DNA of 64,000 nucleotides from NCBI RefSeq assembly GCF_003797765.1, contig NZ_RKMB01000003.1, positions 124,001-188,000 of the forward strand, read 5' to 3'. The DNA is from Ramlibacter sp. WS9 (GTDB taxonomy: Bacteria > Pseudomonadota > Gammaproteobacteria > Burkholderiales > Burkholderiaceae_C). The notes under the pieces are model-generated. The model did not search any database. It was given only the letters and a program-made list of their open reading frames with translations, and was not told the DNA's origin. Shown here piece after piece: positions 36,717-48,839 of this stretch. The position numbers and the translations under genes were made by a program. How positions within the stretch are numbered: position 1 is the stretch's first letter; each line of letters opens with the position of its first letter.

Positions 36717-36752
36717 CCGCGACGGCCCGGCTTCCACGCCGCGCCGTCGCGG
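36717..36752 (+). other. Intergenic hairpin between receptor and thioredoxin genes
   Basis: CCGCGACGGC (36717-36726) and GCCGTCGCGG (36743-36752) form a perfect 10-bp stem with a 16-base loop in the 106-base gap. No T tract follows, so it is not a simple intrinsic terminator. It may stabilise the receptor mRNA or lower expression of the downstream cytoplasmic genes. Confidence 0.55.
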
Positions 36753-36808
36753 AGTCCATGCAAGAGCGCCTGTGGCGACAAAACCCAAACCAGAGAGAGT
36801 TGAAGTCA

Positions 36809-37144
36809 ATGAGCGAATCGATTATTGCGGTAGATGAATCGAACTACGAGTCCGAGGTTGAGCAATCGACCATTCCGGTCGTTATCGATTTCTGGGCGCC
36901 ATGGTGCGGCCCCTGCCTGGCCCTCATGCCGACCGTTGAAGCCGTCGCCAGCATGTACAAGGGCAAGATCAAGGTGGTCAAGATCAATGTCGACGAAAAC
37001 AAGGCGCTCTTCGAGCCGTTCGGAGTTCGTGGCATTCCCTATCTGGTGGTCGTCGAACAAGGGAAGGCGCCGCGCCAGATCAAGCAGCACACACGAACAC
37101 GCCTCGCCATGGAGTTCGACGAGATCCTCCTGGGTTCGGCTTGA
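36809..37144 (+). CDS. Thioredoxin
   Basis: A 111-residue thioredoxin with the redox site W32-C-G-P-C36 and the cis-proline loop GIPYLVVV. There is no signal peptide, so it acts in the cytoplasm. The N-terminus (MSESIIAVDESNYESEVEQS) and C-terminus (TRTRLAMEFDEILLGSA) diverge from housekeeping TrxA. A GAGAGAG purine tract lies before the ATG. Its place between a TonB receptor gene and a peptide-transporter/peptidase pair suggests it reduces disulfides in an imported substrate or keeps a partner protein reduced. A thioredoxin reductase gene lies 5.6 kb downstream. Confidence 0.92.
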   Translation: MSESIIAVDESNYESEVEQSTIPVVIDFWAPWCGPCLALMPTVEAVASMYKGKIKVVKINVDENKALFEPFGVRGIPYLVVVEQGKAPRQIKQHTRTRLAMEFDEILLGSA

Positions 37145-37176
37145 AGTTCATTTCCCCCCGTCCATAAAGATCGCAG

Positions 37177-38160
37177 ATGTCTGATTTGATTGCATTCCAC
37201 GGCAGTTCGGCACTTAAGAAACAATGCATCGAGCGAATCGAAAAGTATCGTGATGCCGGCTCGCTCAATCCGTTCATCAACGTCGCATGGATGCCCGAGC
37301 ATTCGATGTGTACGCCCTTGGGCGCGCTACTGGAAAGTGCCGACGTCGACAAATTCGAGCCCGCCACTGGGCTCCCCTTGCAACTGGCTATGCTCTATCA
37401 AGCATTGCTGGGCGTGAGCGTTGTTTCCATTCCCCATGAGGGATCCGGAGATGGCGCTTTCTCCAGCGCGCCGCCCGTGTTCCTTCTGCCAGACGCCATC
37501 GCCGGGCACTGGACAGCATGGCTCGAAGGCATCAAGCCGGGAAGCCGGCTGCCCGATCTTTTTGCGCACGTGACGGCCTGGATATTGCGCGATCTGGCGA
37601 GCGCGGATCATCCGGTTGCACCTTTGCCGCCCGGCGTCCAGGCGCGGGTTTCAGCGGTTGCGCAGCTGTTCGAGGCCGAGGCGGCTGGGCAAGTCGTCCC
37701 CGCGCAGCAATGGGCAGCCGTTCGCAAGACCTGCGTCGAGATGACCGACGCCCTGGCAGTCGATGCCGGGCAGCCGGCGTTTGTGAAACCCATCACCGAG
37801 TTTCTCGAATCTGTGTGTTGGCCTTGGGCGGGTGACTACGCCGAGCCGTTGCAGAGCCTTCGTTCGCTTGCCGGCCCGATCACCCAGGCGCTCGCCACGC
37901 GGCTGTCGTCCGCAAAGGATCTGGAAGTCATTGCGGGGCAAGGACGAGCCATGGGCGAGTACGTGGCGCTAGCACAGAAAGACCCGAAGTTCGACGCTCA
38001 AGCGTTCTTCAAACAATCGAAGGAACTGACGGCCTACTGGAGTTTCGAGTTCCAGCAAGTCCTGGCGAACCAGCAGCTGCAGACGACGCCTCTGGTCGGC
38101 GGCCGCATGCTGGCGGGCCTGGTGGAGTGCATCGGGAATGCCCAATCGAATGGTGCTTAG
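37177..38160 (+). CDS. Unrecognised 327-residue protein of the TonB-receptor operon
   Basis: I do not recognise a family. The protein has no signal peptide and appears mostly alpha-helical and soluble. It has moderately hydrophobic stretches (LPLQLAMLYQALLGVSVVSI; PPVFLLPDAIAGHWTAWLEG) that are too polar for confident membrane helices. Cysteines occur at KKQCIERI, EHSMCTPLG, RKTCVEM, SVCWPWAG and VECIGN; the several Cys and the thioredoxin gene 32 bases upstream hint at redox or metal handling. It is followed after 36 bases by the ABC transporter. It could be an adaptor, chaperone or peptide-processing enzyme. Coding is supported by operon position and ordinary amino acid composition. Confidence 0.75.
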   Translation: MSDLIAFHGSSALKKQCIERIEKYRDAGSLNPFINVAWMPEHSMCTPLGALLESADVDKFEPATGLPLQLAMLYQALLGVSVVSIPHEGSGDGAFSSAPPVFLLPDAIAGHWTAWLEGIKPGSRLPDLFAHVTAWILRDLASADHPVAPLPPGVQARVSAVAQLFEAEAAGQVVPAQQWAAVRKTCVEMTDALAVDAGQPAFVKPITEFLESVCWPWAGDYAEPLQSLRSLAGPITQALATRLSSAKDLEVIAGQGRAMGEYVALAQKDPKFDAQAFFKQSKELTAYWSFEFQQVLANQQLQTTPLVGGRMLAGLVECIGNAQSNGA

Positions 38161-38196
38161 GCTCACACAGGCCAAGCTTGGATCGAGAGAACTGCT

Positions 38197-39918
38197 ATGA
38201 AGAAGAATCTCGCCATGGTCTGGCGCCTCATTCGCCCTTACTGGTTCTCGAAAGACCGTTGGGTTGCTTTGGGGCTCCTGACTGTGTTGTTGTTGATGCT
38301 GGGCGTCGGCGTCAAGTTTCAGGCCTGGCAGGCTGACTTCATCAAGGACTTGTACAACGCCATCGACAAGCGCGATGCGGCGGAGTTTCGCTCTTTGTCG
38401 CTCATCTCCATCGGGGTGCTCATGGGCTACGCCGTGCTGGTCGCCGCGCGAGAGTACACGAACCAGTTTCTGGAGATACGCTGGCGTCAAAGCTTGACGG
38501 AGTATTTTCTCCAACGCTGGTTCAAGGACCAGAAGTTCTTCCATCTTGAACGGGACCAGTCGACCGACAACCCGGATCAGCGGATTTCGGAGGACGTCAA
38601 GTTATTTGTCCACGACACGCTCCGGCTTTCCTTCGCGTTTCTGTCCAACCTCGGCACGCTATTGGTCTTTGGTCCCTTGCTTTGGAGTTTGGCCGGACCC
38701 TATACCGTCGCCGTTTCCCGCGATTTGAGCTTGACGATCCCCGGATACCTGTTCTGGGTGGCGATCGGTTACGCGCTTCTTCAAACGTGGCTCAGCCATT
38801 TTGCGGGCCACAAACTGATCTCGTTGACCGTTCAGCAGCAGAAGGCCGAGGCGGACTTCCGCAACACCATGGTCCAGCAGCGGGAGTACGCGGAGCAGAT
38901 CGCCTTCTATGACGCGGGCGCGGTCGAATACTCGCGGTTGCAGCGGCTCTTTGTGCAGCTCAGGTTGAACTTTCGCCAGATCATGGGGAAAACCAAATAC
39001 CTGAACTTTGTCTCCAACGGCACGCTGATCATTCAATCGTTGATCCCCATCTTTGCTGTTTCCCCCAAGCTATTCACCGGAGAGATGAACCTGGGTGCCG
39101 TCCTCCAGAGCCAGGCCGCTTTCCTCATGTTCTGCATGGCGGTCGGATGGTTTGGGCTTTTCTACGCGCAGATCGTGGCGTGGGTCGCAGTCACGAGGCG
39201 ATTGCTCGTGCTGAACGCGGCGCTCGACGCTTCCTCCAAGCCCGGGGTTGAGATCCACACGGAGCCTGTGCGCGACCTGAACGGGCGCTCGCTGAGGCTC
39301 ACGCTGCCCGATGCCAAGCCACTCGTCACCCTGGATCACTTCGAGTTTGCGAAAGGCGAGCGCTGGCTTGTCAGGGGCCCGTCCGGCGCTGGAAAAAGCA
39401 CGTTTCTGCGCTCCATCGCCGGGCTGTGGCCCTTCGGCGATGGTCGTATTTCGATTCCCGCAGGAGCCAAACTTCAGTTCATGCCGCAGAAATGTTACGT
39501 CCCCACGGGAACGCTGAAAGATGCCCTGGCCTATCCCGGACCGGCCGAGCAGTATTCCGACGTCGAGTGCCGGAAGGCACTCGACGACTGTTTGCTGGGA
39601 CACCTCGCGCCCAGGCTCCACGAGGCCTCGCGATGGGGGCAGCAGCTTTCACCGGGGGAGCAGCAACGAGTGGCTTTTGCGCGGGTGCTGTTGAGTGCCC
39701 CTGACTACCTGTTTGCCGATGAGGCCACAAGCGCCCTGGACATCTCTACCGAGAGCCATCTCATGAAGCTGCTGTTGGAGCGCTTGCCGCGCTTGACGCT
39801 CATCAGCGTCGCTCACCGATCCACGTTGAACGTGTTCCATACCCATGAGGTGGTCTTCAATGGCCATGGTGGTGTGACGCAAAACCCTATCGCAGTTCCG
39901 ACCCCTTCCCATGCCTGA
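38197..39918 (+). CDS. SbmA/BacA-YddA-type ABC transporter (fused permease and ATPase)
   Basis: A 573-residue half-transporter. The membrane domain (residues 1-320) has the SbmA/BacA-family signature KDQKFFHLERDQSTDNPDQRI and about six membrane segments. The nucleotide-binding domain has Walker A GPSGAGKSTFLR, signature LSPGEQQRVAFAR, Walker B YLFADEATSALD and the H-loop SVAHRS. SbmA/BacA proteins import peptides and YddA-type members carry a fused ATPase, so inward transport of a peptide is the best guess. The stop overlaps the M16 peptidase start by 8 bases, which couples the two. Confidence 0.88.
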   Translation: MKKNLAMVWRLIRPYWFSKDRWVALGLLTVLLLMLGVGVKFQAWQADFIKDLYNAIDKRDAAEFRSLSLISIGVLMGYAVLVAAREYTNQFLEIRWRQSLTEYFLQRWFKDQKFFHLERDQSTDNPDQRISEDVKLFVHDTLRLSFAFLSNLGTLLVFGPLLWSLAGPYTVAVSRDLSLTIPGYLFWVAIGYALLQTWLSHFAGHKLISLTVQQQKAEADFRNTMVQQREYAEQIAFYDAGAVEYSRLQRLFVQLRLNFRQIMGKTKYLNFVSNGTLIIQSLIPIFAVSPKLFTGEMNLGAVLQSQAAFLMFCMAVGWFGLFYAQIVAWVAVTRRLLVLNAALDASSKPGVEIHTEPVRDLNGRSLRLTLPDAKPLVTLDHFEFAKGERWLVRGPSGAGKSTFLRSIAGLWPFGDGRISIPAGAKLQFMPQKCYVPTGTLKDALAYPGPAEQYSDVECRKALDDCLLGHLAPRLHEASRWGQQLSPGEQQRVAFARVLLSAPDYLFADEATSALDISTESHLMKLLLERLPRLTLISVAHRSTLNVFHTHEVVFNGHGGVTQNPIAVPTPSHA

Positions 39919-42781
39919 ATTCAGCCTCGTCAGCCGCCGCCCCGTTACCGCGTTGCAAGCCACGCTGGAGCACTACGTCGATCACCGGTCCGGTGCCCAA
40001 CACCTCCACCTGGCCACGCAAGACGAGGAACTTGCTTTCCTCGTGGCCTTCCCGACCGTTCCCGACCGCAGCGACGGCCGCGCTCATATCCTCGAGCACT
40101 TGGCATTGAGTGGCTCGCAGCGCTATCCGATAGCGAATCCGTTCTTCTCCATGATGCGCCGCTCAACCGCGACCTTCATGAATGCGATGACCTATTCGGA
40201 CCGCACGGTGTATCCCTTCGCCAGCACCGACGAGAAGGACTTCTTCAACCTGCTCGATGTGTATCTCGACGCCACCTTCTTTCCCGAGCTCGACCCTCTG
40301 GGATTTCTCCAGGAAGGTTGGCGCTACACGCTGGACAACGGCCAGCTGGGGCTCCAGGGTGTGGTGTTCAACGAGATGAAGGGCGTCTACAACGATCCCC
40401 TGCACGTGCTCAGTGTGGCCATGCGGCGCGAACTGTTTCAGGGCACGACCTACGCCGTCGATTCCGGCGGGGACCCTGCGGAGATTCCGTCCATCTCGCA
40501 CGCCATTCTCAAGGCCTTTCACGCCAGCCACTACCACCCTTCTCAAGCCGTGTTCATGACGGCTGGGCGCGTCGCAGCCGCGCAAGTGCAAGCCCGAATC
40601 AGTGAGCGCGTGCTGGTGCCGCTGACGGGTGTGGTGCCACGCCATATGCCCACGCTCGCCGTGCCGTGGACGGCGCCGCGTCGTATCGCGGTGGCCTTGC
40701 CCCCGCAAGGCACAGGCAACAACGAGCAGGGCGTGCAGATCGCCTGGCTTCTGGGCGAGGCAACCGATCCCCTTGCGACTCATCTCGCGCAGATTCTCAC
40801 TTTCGGCCTGCTGGGAAGCGCGTCGGCGCCTGTCATGCAGGCCATGCAATCCGCAGGCTTTGGCCGCCCGTCCCGCATGACAGGACTCGACCAAAGTGCA
40901 CGCCAGATGGTGCTGCACTTGGGGATGGAAGGTCTGACGCAGTCACAGGTCGAACCGGCTGAGGAGTGCATTCGCGACGCGCTGCGCCGGGCCGCTCGGG
41001 ACGGTGTGCCCGCCGAGGTGATAAAGGCCGCACTTCGCAACCTCCGGGTCGATCAGCGGGAAGTCCCAAGCGGCAGCATGCCGGCCGGCCTGGTTCGTCT
41101 GCTCAATGCCGTGCCCATGGTGATGCTCGGCGGCGATGCCATGACCGCGCTCGACGTCGAACCGCTGCTGGTCGAGCTCGATGAGCAAGCCAACGATCCG
41201 GGGTTCTTCAAAGGGCTCGTTCAGGCACTTCTGGACAATCCGACCTGCCTGGTCACCCATGCAACTCCCGACTCCGATTTCTTCGGCAAGCGAGTCGCCG
41301 CCGAGCAAGCGTTGTTGCACCAGCGCCAAGCACAGCTCACGCCTGAAGACCGGGCACGCATCCTGAGCGAGAGTGCCGCACTCGCCGAACGGCAGCAACG
41401 CATTCCCGACGCCGAAGTGCTGCCGCGTATCCTGCCGCAGGAGCTCAAGCCGGCGCCACGCGCATTGCCTGGCCTGACCTGTTCGGCCGACGGTACTTGC
41501 GCCGCCACTGTTGCCTCGAATGGAATCACCTATGCGAATGTCATCTACGACGTGGGTTCGTTCGAAGAAGCCGACTGGCCCTGGCTGAGGCTCTATGCCG
41601 ACCTGCTGCCGGAACTGGGCGTGGGCTCGCAAAGCTATGCCGAAGCGAGTGCCTGGCGGCAGGGCATGGTTCCCGCATTTCGCGTGGCGTTCGATGCCTT
41701 ATCAACGGCCGACGGCGGATTGAAGCCTCAGCTCTCTTTGTTTGCCAGCGCTCTGCGGGAGGAACAGGAAGCCATCGTCACGGTGATGCAGAGCTGGGTG
41801 ACGCAACCGCGTTTCGACGAGACCGATCGAATCGCTTTCCTCGTCACTTCGCGAGTGCGAAGCCAGATCTCCGGGCTGGGGCAACTCGGCTCCCAATATG
41901 CCGCCCTGACCGCCACGGCGCCTCTGTCAGTCAAGACCCGATTCGAGAACCGGGTGCGGGGCACTGAATCGTTCGCTTTCTGCAACCTGTTGCAGGGCAT
42001 GATCGAAACGGCGGACGGACTGGCCGAAGTGTGTCAGCGACTCGCGTTTGTCCAGGCGCGCTTGCTGGCCTGCCCCCGAACCATTCTTTGCGCGGGCAGT
42101 GACGCGGATGGAGCGAAGCTGGCACACAGCCTGGCGATCGCCATTCCGGCACCTCGCGCGGCCGCCTCTGCCGAGTCAGCCGCCTCGGGGCCGGATACGG
42201 TGCTCGCACAGGCGGCCTTGGACATAGCAGGCCAGGTGAACCATTGCGTCGCGGCGTGGTCGGTGCCAAGCATGACCCACGTCGATGCCGCCGCGTTGGC
42301 GGTGACGGCGGAGCTTCTTGGCAACCAGATCCTGCATCGCTTGCTGCGGGAGCAAGGGGGTGCTTACGGCGCGTCGGCCTCTTATAGCGGCGACACCGGG
42401 ATCTTCATGATGTCGTCCTTCCGTGATCCCCGGCTTGCCGCCACCTATGCGGACTTCGCCGCAGCGGTCGAGACAGTCGCGCACTCGGACTTCTCGACAA
42501 TACAGATCGAGGAGGCTATCGTTTGCGTGATCAAGCGTCTCGACAAGCCGCAGGCGCCACACGTCGAGGCGTTGCTCGCGTGGCAACTGATGGAGCGGGG
42601 CATCTCGGTCGACGCACGCGCGCGGTTCCGTCAACGCGTGTTGGCCTGCACTGGCGACGACATCAAGCGGGTCACCCGGGCCTGGCTGGCGCAAGCGGCT
42701 CCCAGCAGGGCCGCGGCGGCCGGGAATTTGACGCAGGACCTGGCGGGCTTGTCTCCCGTCAACCTGCTTGAGTCGCCCTGA
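39911..42781 (+). CDS. M16-family metallopeptidase (PreP/M16C-like)
   Basis: A 956-residue zinc peptidase of the insulinase superfamily with the inverted motif H59-I-L-E62-H63 in RAHILEHLALSGSQRYP. A second metal Glu is expected in the helix with VVFNEMKGVYNDP. Length and the following NPFFSMMRRSTATFMNAMTYSDRTVYPF block match presequence-protease (M16C) enzymes, clam-shaped proteins that digest unstructured peptides, rather than the E. coli PqqL type. No signal peptide is seen, so it is cytoplasmic. Coupled to the SbmA-like importer, it should degrade what the transporter brings in. Confidence 0.9.
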   Translation: MPEFSLVSRRPVTALQATLEHYVDHRSGAQHLHLATQDEELAFLVAFPTVPDRSDGRAHILEHLALSGSQRYPIANPFFSMMRRSTATFMNAMTYSDRTVYPFASTDEKDFFNLLDVYLDATFFPELDPLGFLQEGWRYTLDNGQLGLQGVVFNEMKGVYNDPLHVLSVAMRRELFQGTTYAVDSGGDPAEIPSISHAILKAFHASHYHPSQAVFMTAGRVAAAQVQARISERVLVPLTGVVPRHMPTLAVPWTAPRRIAVALPPQGTGNNEQGVQIAWLLGEATDPLATHLAQILTFGLLGSASAPVMQAMQSAGFGRPSRMTGLDQSARQMVLHLGMEGLTQSQVEPAEECIRDALRRAARDGVPAEVIKAALRNLRVDQREVPSGSMPAGLVRLLNAVPMVMLGGDAMTALDVEPLLVELDEQANDPGFFKGLVQALLDNPTCLVTHATPDSDFFGKRVAAEQALLHQRQAQLTPEDRARILSESAALAERQQRIPDAEVLPRILPQELKPAPRALPGLTCSADGTCAATVASNGITYANVIYDVGSFEEADWPWLRLYADLLPELGVGSQSYAEASAWRQGMVPAFRVAFDALSTADGGLKPQLSLFASALREEQEAIVTVMQSWVTQPRFDETDRIAFLVTSRVRSQISGLGQLGSQYAALTATAPLSVKTRFENRVRGTESFAFCNLLQGMIETADGLAEVCQRLAFVQARLLACPRTILCAGSDADGAKLAHSLAIAIPAPRAAASAESAASGPDTVLAQAALDIAGQVNHCVAAWSVPSMTHVDAAALAVTAELLGNQILHRLLREQGGAYGASASYSGDTGIFMMSSFRDPRLAATYADFAAAVETVAHSDFSTIQIEEAIVCVIKRLDKPQAPHVEALLAWQLMERGISVDARARFRQRVLACTGDDIKRVTRAWLAQAAPSRAAAAGNLTQDLAGLSPVNLLESP

Positions 42782-42796
42782 AGCCTGCGCGGGCGC

Positions 42797-46029
<3,233 letters not shown>

Positions 46030-46115
46030 GCAGAAATTATCTGGACACGCACCTGGAAATGGAGTGCGAATTTCATCCCCACTACGGCAAAATCGGAAAA
46101 CATATTCTCAGAATC

Positions 46116-46592
46116 ATGAAAACAATGAAATTGGATTCCATCGACTGCAAATTGCTCGAGATTCTGCAGCGCGATGGCGAGACGCAGGTTGCCGAACTGG
46201 CGGCCCAGGTGGGTCTCTCGCCAACGCCTTGTTGGCGCAGGGTGCAGCGACTCAAGGAAGCTGGCGTGATAGCCCGCAACGTCATGCTGGTCGACCGCGA
46301 CAAGGTGAATGTCGGCGCCACCGTTTTCGTGTCGGTGCGCACCAGCACCCACAGCCAGGAATGGTTCCACCGCTTTCGGGCCGCGGTGGAAGCGATACCC
46401 GAAGTCGTGGAGTTCTATCGCATGAGCGGCGACGTGGACTATCTCCTGCGCGTCGTCGTCCCTGACATCGCTGCTTACGACAAGGTCTACCAGCGGCTCA
46501 TCGCCGGCACGCAGCTGTTCGACGTGTCGTCCAGCTTCGCGATGGAAGAACTCAAGTTCACCACCGCCCTTCCGTTGTCTTACGTGGACTGA
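46116..46592 (+). CDS. Lrp/AsnC-family transcriptional regulator
   Basis: A 158-residue Lrp/AsnC protein: an N-terminal helix-turn-helix (DCKLLEILQRDGETQVAELAAQVGLSPTPCWRRVQRL) and a C-terminal RAM ligand domain (VEFYRMSGDVDYLLRVVVPD). Lrp members sense amino acids. It is divergent from the cysteine desulfurase fusion gene, so cysteine or methionine sensing is a reasonable idea, as with DecR/CyuR-type regulators of cysteine breakdown. The ATG at 46116 is used; 46125 is also possible. Confidence 0.92.
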   Translation: MKTMKLDSIDCKLLEILQRDGETQVAELAAQVGLSPTPCWRRVQRLKEAGVIARNVMLVDRDKVNVGATVFVSVRTSTHSQEWFHRFRAAVEAIPEVVEFYRMSGDVDYLLRVVVPDIAAYDKVYQRLIAGTQLFDVSSSFAMEELKFTTALPLSYVD

Positions 46593-46641
46593 CCATCACC
46601 CAGCTTTGGTCCACCGGAGAAGAAGCCAACGCGGTATCTCT

Positions 46642-46660
46642 GGCGCACGGCTTGTGCGCC
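46642..46660. other. Short perfect hairpin after the Lrp gene
   Basis: GGCGCAC and GTGCGCC pair perfectly around a GGCTT loop, 50 bases past the Lrp stop. No T run follows on either strand. It may be a weak transcription end or mark the border of the mobile region. Confidence 0.4.
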
Positions 46661-46690
46661 CACATGAGCCGCACGTGACGAAAAATGACT

Positions 46691-47131
46691 CTATCGACTG
46701 TCGCTTGGCACCGCGATTGTGACTTGCGCTGAGGGTGCCGACAGGCGCGAGTCGTACCAATCTTCCGGGAGTAACCATTCGCGCGGGCTTCTGCGACCAT
46801 TCCCGTTGGCCCAAACTTGGAAATCGCCCGATAGCGGATAGTGTCGTCGGGTGTAAAGCAGCACGCTTGCAGTTTCCGCGGAGGCGCTGTTGGCGAGGTC
46901 AGCTTTGGAGAAATGGTCCGCTGCGGCGCCCAGTGCCACGGCTGCTGATGCCGGAAGCGAAGGCAAGTCCTCCGCAAGCCAGCGCGCGATTTCGGACGGA
47001 GGCGGGTAAGTTGATAGGAGGCGGCGCGCCTGCTCGCGAACAGCTGCATCCAAGGCGGCGTCCTCCGCGACGAGATTCAGGAGTTCATGGCCCCATCGCA
47101 GACTACGTGTGCGCTCGTGCGGCATCGTCAT
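46691..47131 (-). CDS. BPSL0761-family protein
   Basis: A 146-residue protein starting MTMPHERTRSLRWGHELLNLV, the N-terminus typical of BPSL0761-family proteins, which are frequent in Burkholderiales and often lie on genomic islands. Function unknown. The remainder is alpha-helical up to about residue 75; the C-terminal half (SGDFQVWANGNGRRSPREWLLPEDWYDSRL) looks separate. It is downstream of tniQ on the same strand with a 120-base gap, so it may be cargo of the Tn7-like element. Confidence 0.75.
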   Translation of the reverse strand: MTMPHERTRSLRWGHELLNLVAEDAALDAAVREQARRLLSTYPPPSEIARWLAEDLPSLPASAAVALGAAADHFSKADLANSASAETASVLLYTRRHYPLSGDFQVWANGNGRRSPREWLLPEDWYDSRLSAPSAQVTIAVPSDSR

Positions 47132-47251
47132 GGCTCTCTCCGATTAGAAGTCACGCAAGATGGGGATAGCAGCGTGGCCATTCTAGAGAGCTTCATGTTC
47201 GCGCTGCGGCCGTCGTCGGGACGGTTTCGTCGGACGCATACGTTCGCTGTC

Positions 47252-48835
47252 CTACGCTTTGTTGAGCAGCGCGTCCCAGTGCGTTGCAGGAGCCTGCAAG
47301 ATCTTCGGTTCAATGACGGTGGCCCTGGCGCGCTCCGCGCGCTCGCGCGCCGGCTTCTCGGTGACCTCCAAGCCCATGACCCAAGGGTCGACGCCCGACC
47401 TGCGGCTCGCGATGGACCCGGTTTCAAAGAACCAGGCGCTGCGACGGCCGATGGCAACGTGCGTGCCCTCGGCCAGCTTCGCCGGCATCGACTCGGCCGT
47501 GGCGCGCAGAGCTCGGTCGATGACCATGCCATCCAGACGCACCGTGAACATACCATGCAGGGATTCGGCTCGGAGCATTTCATGCGCGCTGCCCAGGAGA
47601 CCAATGGTGGCGCTGTCGATGCTTCGCATCAACTCGCTGATATCCATGCGCTGGTAGCCCACCAAAAGTTCATCCGCTTCGGTGGTACGCCAAAGGAGTC
47701 GAATTGCCCGCTGCACCGCAGTCCGTCCGAAGGCGACCATGTCCAAGTCGCGCTGCGCCGCCCGCAAACCGGCGGACAACGAGCAGATGAAGCCCGCACC
47801 CAACCGGGGAAGCTTGTCGATGGCTGTGAGCAGCCCCTGCTTTGTCGCCCTCCAGTGGACGAGCGTCTCGCAGCACGTGCAGGTGGATGGCCGAACGATC
47901 AGGACAAACTTCTCTCCCTCGTCCCACAGCACATAGCCAATGGTGGGCGAGTGCCGCGCCTCGTGTCCGCCTATGGATCTGAGCGTCCTAGAAATCGCCG
48001 TGTCGAGACTGCGCGAATCTGCCGCGGCCACCCTCAGCAGCCGGGCCGGGCCGCGGTAGGTGTCTCGCCAACGATCCAAACGGTCTGCAACCCTTACATC
48101 TCTGACGGTTGGGCCCCAGCATAGAGCCGGGAATGGCTCCAAATAGTCGGGCAGATCGGTACTGAACTGCAACGCCCATAGGATCGACAGCATGGATGCC
48201 CGACTGCGTTTCTGCACGGGGCTCGTCTCGATGCTGACCTGCAACAGGTCAAGACGGAAGCATTCCTCCAGCCTGGAGGTCAGCTCACGAAAACAGGCCA
48301 GTATCGGCGCCAAGGACGGCACCGCCTTGAACATCAAGTCGAAATCCGACAAGTCGCAAAATGGACGACGGCAGGTCGAGCAATGGAGGGGCACGAAGTC
48401 GGTTCGGCGAACAGAATCCATCGAGGGCATCGACGATCCGCACGCTGGGCAGCTTGACGCGAGCGGCACGTGATGGAAAGGGCACCGGACTATCCCCGCC
48501 GCTTGGAAGATCAAGGAGTGGAAGCCCTGGCCCAGGCAATGCGGGCAGTACCTGACTGCGTCGCGGAGAACGATGTGGTCATACCCGTCACCAAATGGTG
48601 CACCGGACCGCAGACCGTGCACAACGTCTGCGTGTGGTCTGCCCCTGAGCCAGGCCATGTCCCCGCCGATGAGACCGATCAGCTTGCGTTCCTCTCGGGT
48701 GACGTGCTCCGGGTGTCGAAGGGCCTTGGCCAGTTCCTGGCCGCCCAGGCCGTTGAGGTAGGCGAACTTGTTCACCCGCATCCAGGGGCTCTCCAGGGAG
48801 TGCCTTTCATCTACAGGCTGGAGCCAGACCGTCAT
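47252..48835 (-). CDS. tniQ: TniQ-family target-selection protein
   Basis: A 527-residue TniQ protein. The N-terminal TniQ domain (MTVWLQPVDERHSLESPWMRV) is followed by zinc-finger pairs CPHC (97-100), C118 with H121/H122, CPAC (129-132) and CSTC (152-155). A long C-terminal domain follows, with a further cysteine pair (CTCC). TniQ/TnsD proteins bind DNA or a partner and recruit the ATPase to the attachment site. The size suggests a TnsD-like site-specific mode. The ATG at 48835 is four bases from the ATPase stop. No CRISPR-Cas genes are linked. Confidence 0.85.
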   Translation of the reverse strand: MTVWLQPVDERHSLESPWMRVNKFAYLNGLGGQELAKALRHPEHVTREERKLIGLIGGDMAWLRGRPHADVVHGLRSGAPFGDGYDHIVLRDAVRYCPHCLGQGFHSLIFQAAGIVRCPFHHVPLASSCPACGSSMPSMDSVRRTDFVPLHCSTCRRPFCDLSDFDLMFKAVPSLAPILACFRELTSRLEECFRLDLLQVSIETSPVQKRSRASMLSILWALQFSTDLPDYLEPFPALCWGPTVRDVRVADRLDRWRDTYRGPARLLRVAAADSRSLDTAISRTLRSIGGHEARHSPTIGYVLWDEGEKFVLIVRPSTCTCCETLVHWRATKQGLLTAIDKLPRLGAGFICSLSAGLRAAQRDLDMVAFGRTAVQRAIRLLWRTTEADELLVGYQRMDISELMRSIDSATIGLLGSAHEMLRAESLHGMFTVRLDGMVIDRALRATAESMPAKLAEGTHVAIGRRSAWFFETGSIASRRSGVDPWVMGLEVTEKPARERAERARATVIEPKILQAPATHWDALLNKA

Positions 48836-48839
48836 GATG

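Noticed and set aside
39911..42781. The M16 gene as a pqq biosynthesis (PqqF/PqqL) peptidase
   Set aside because: No pqqA-E genes are nearby, and the length and sequence blocks match PreP-like M16C enzymes.
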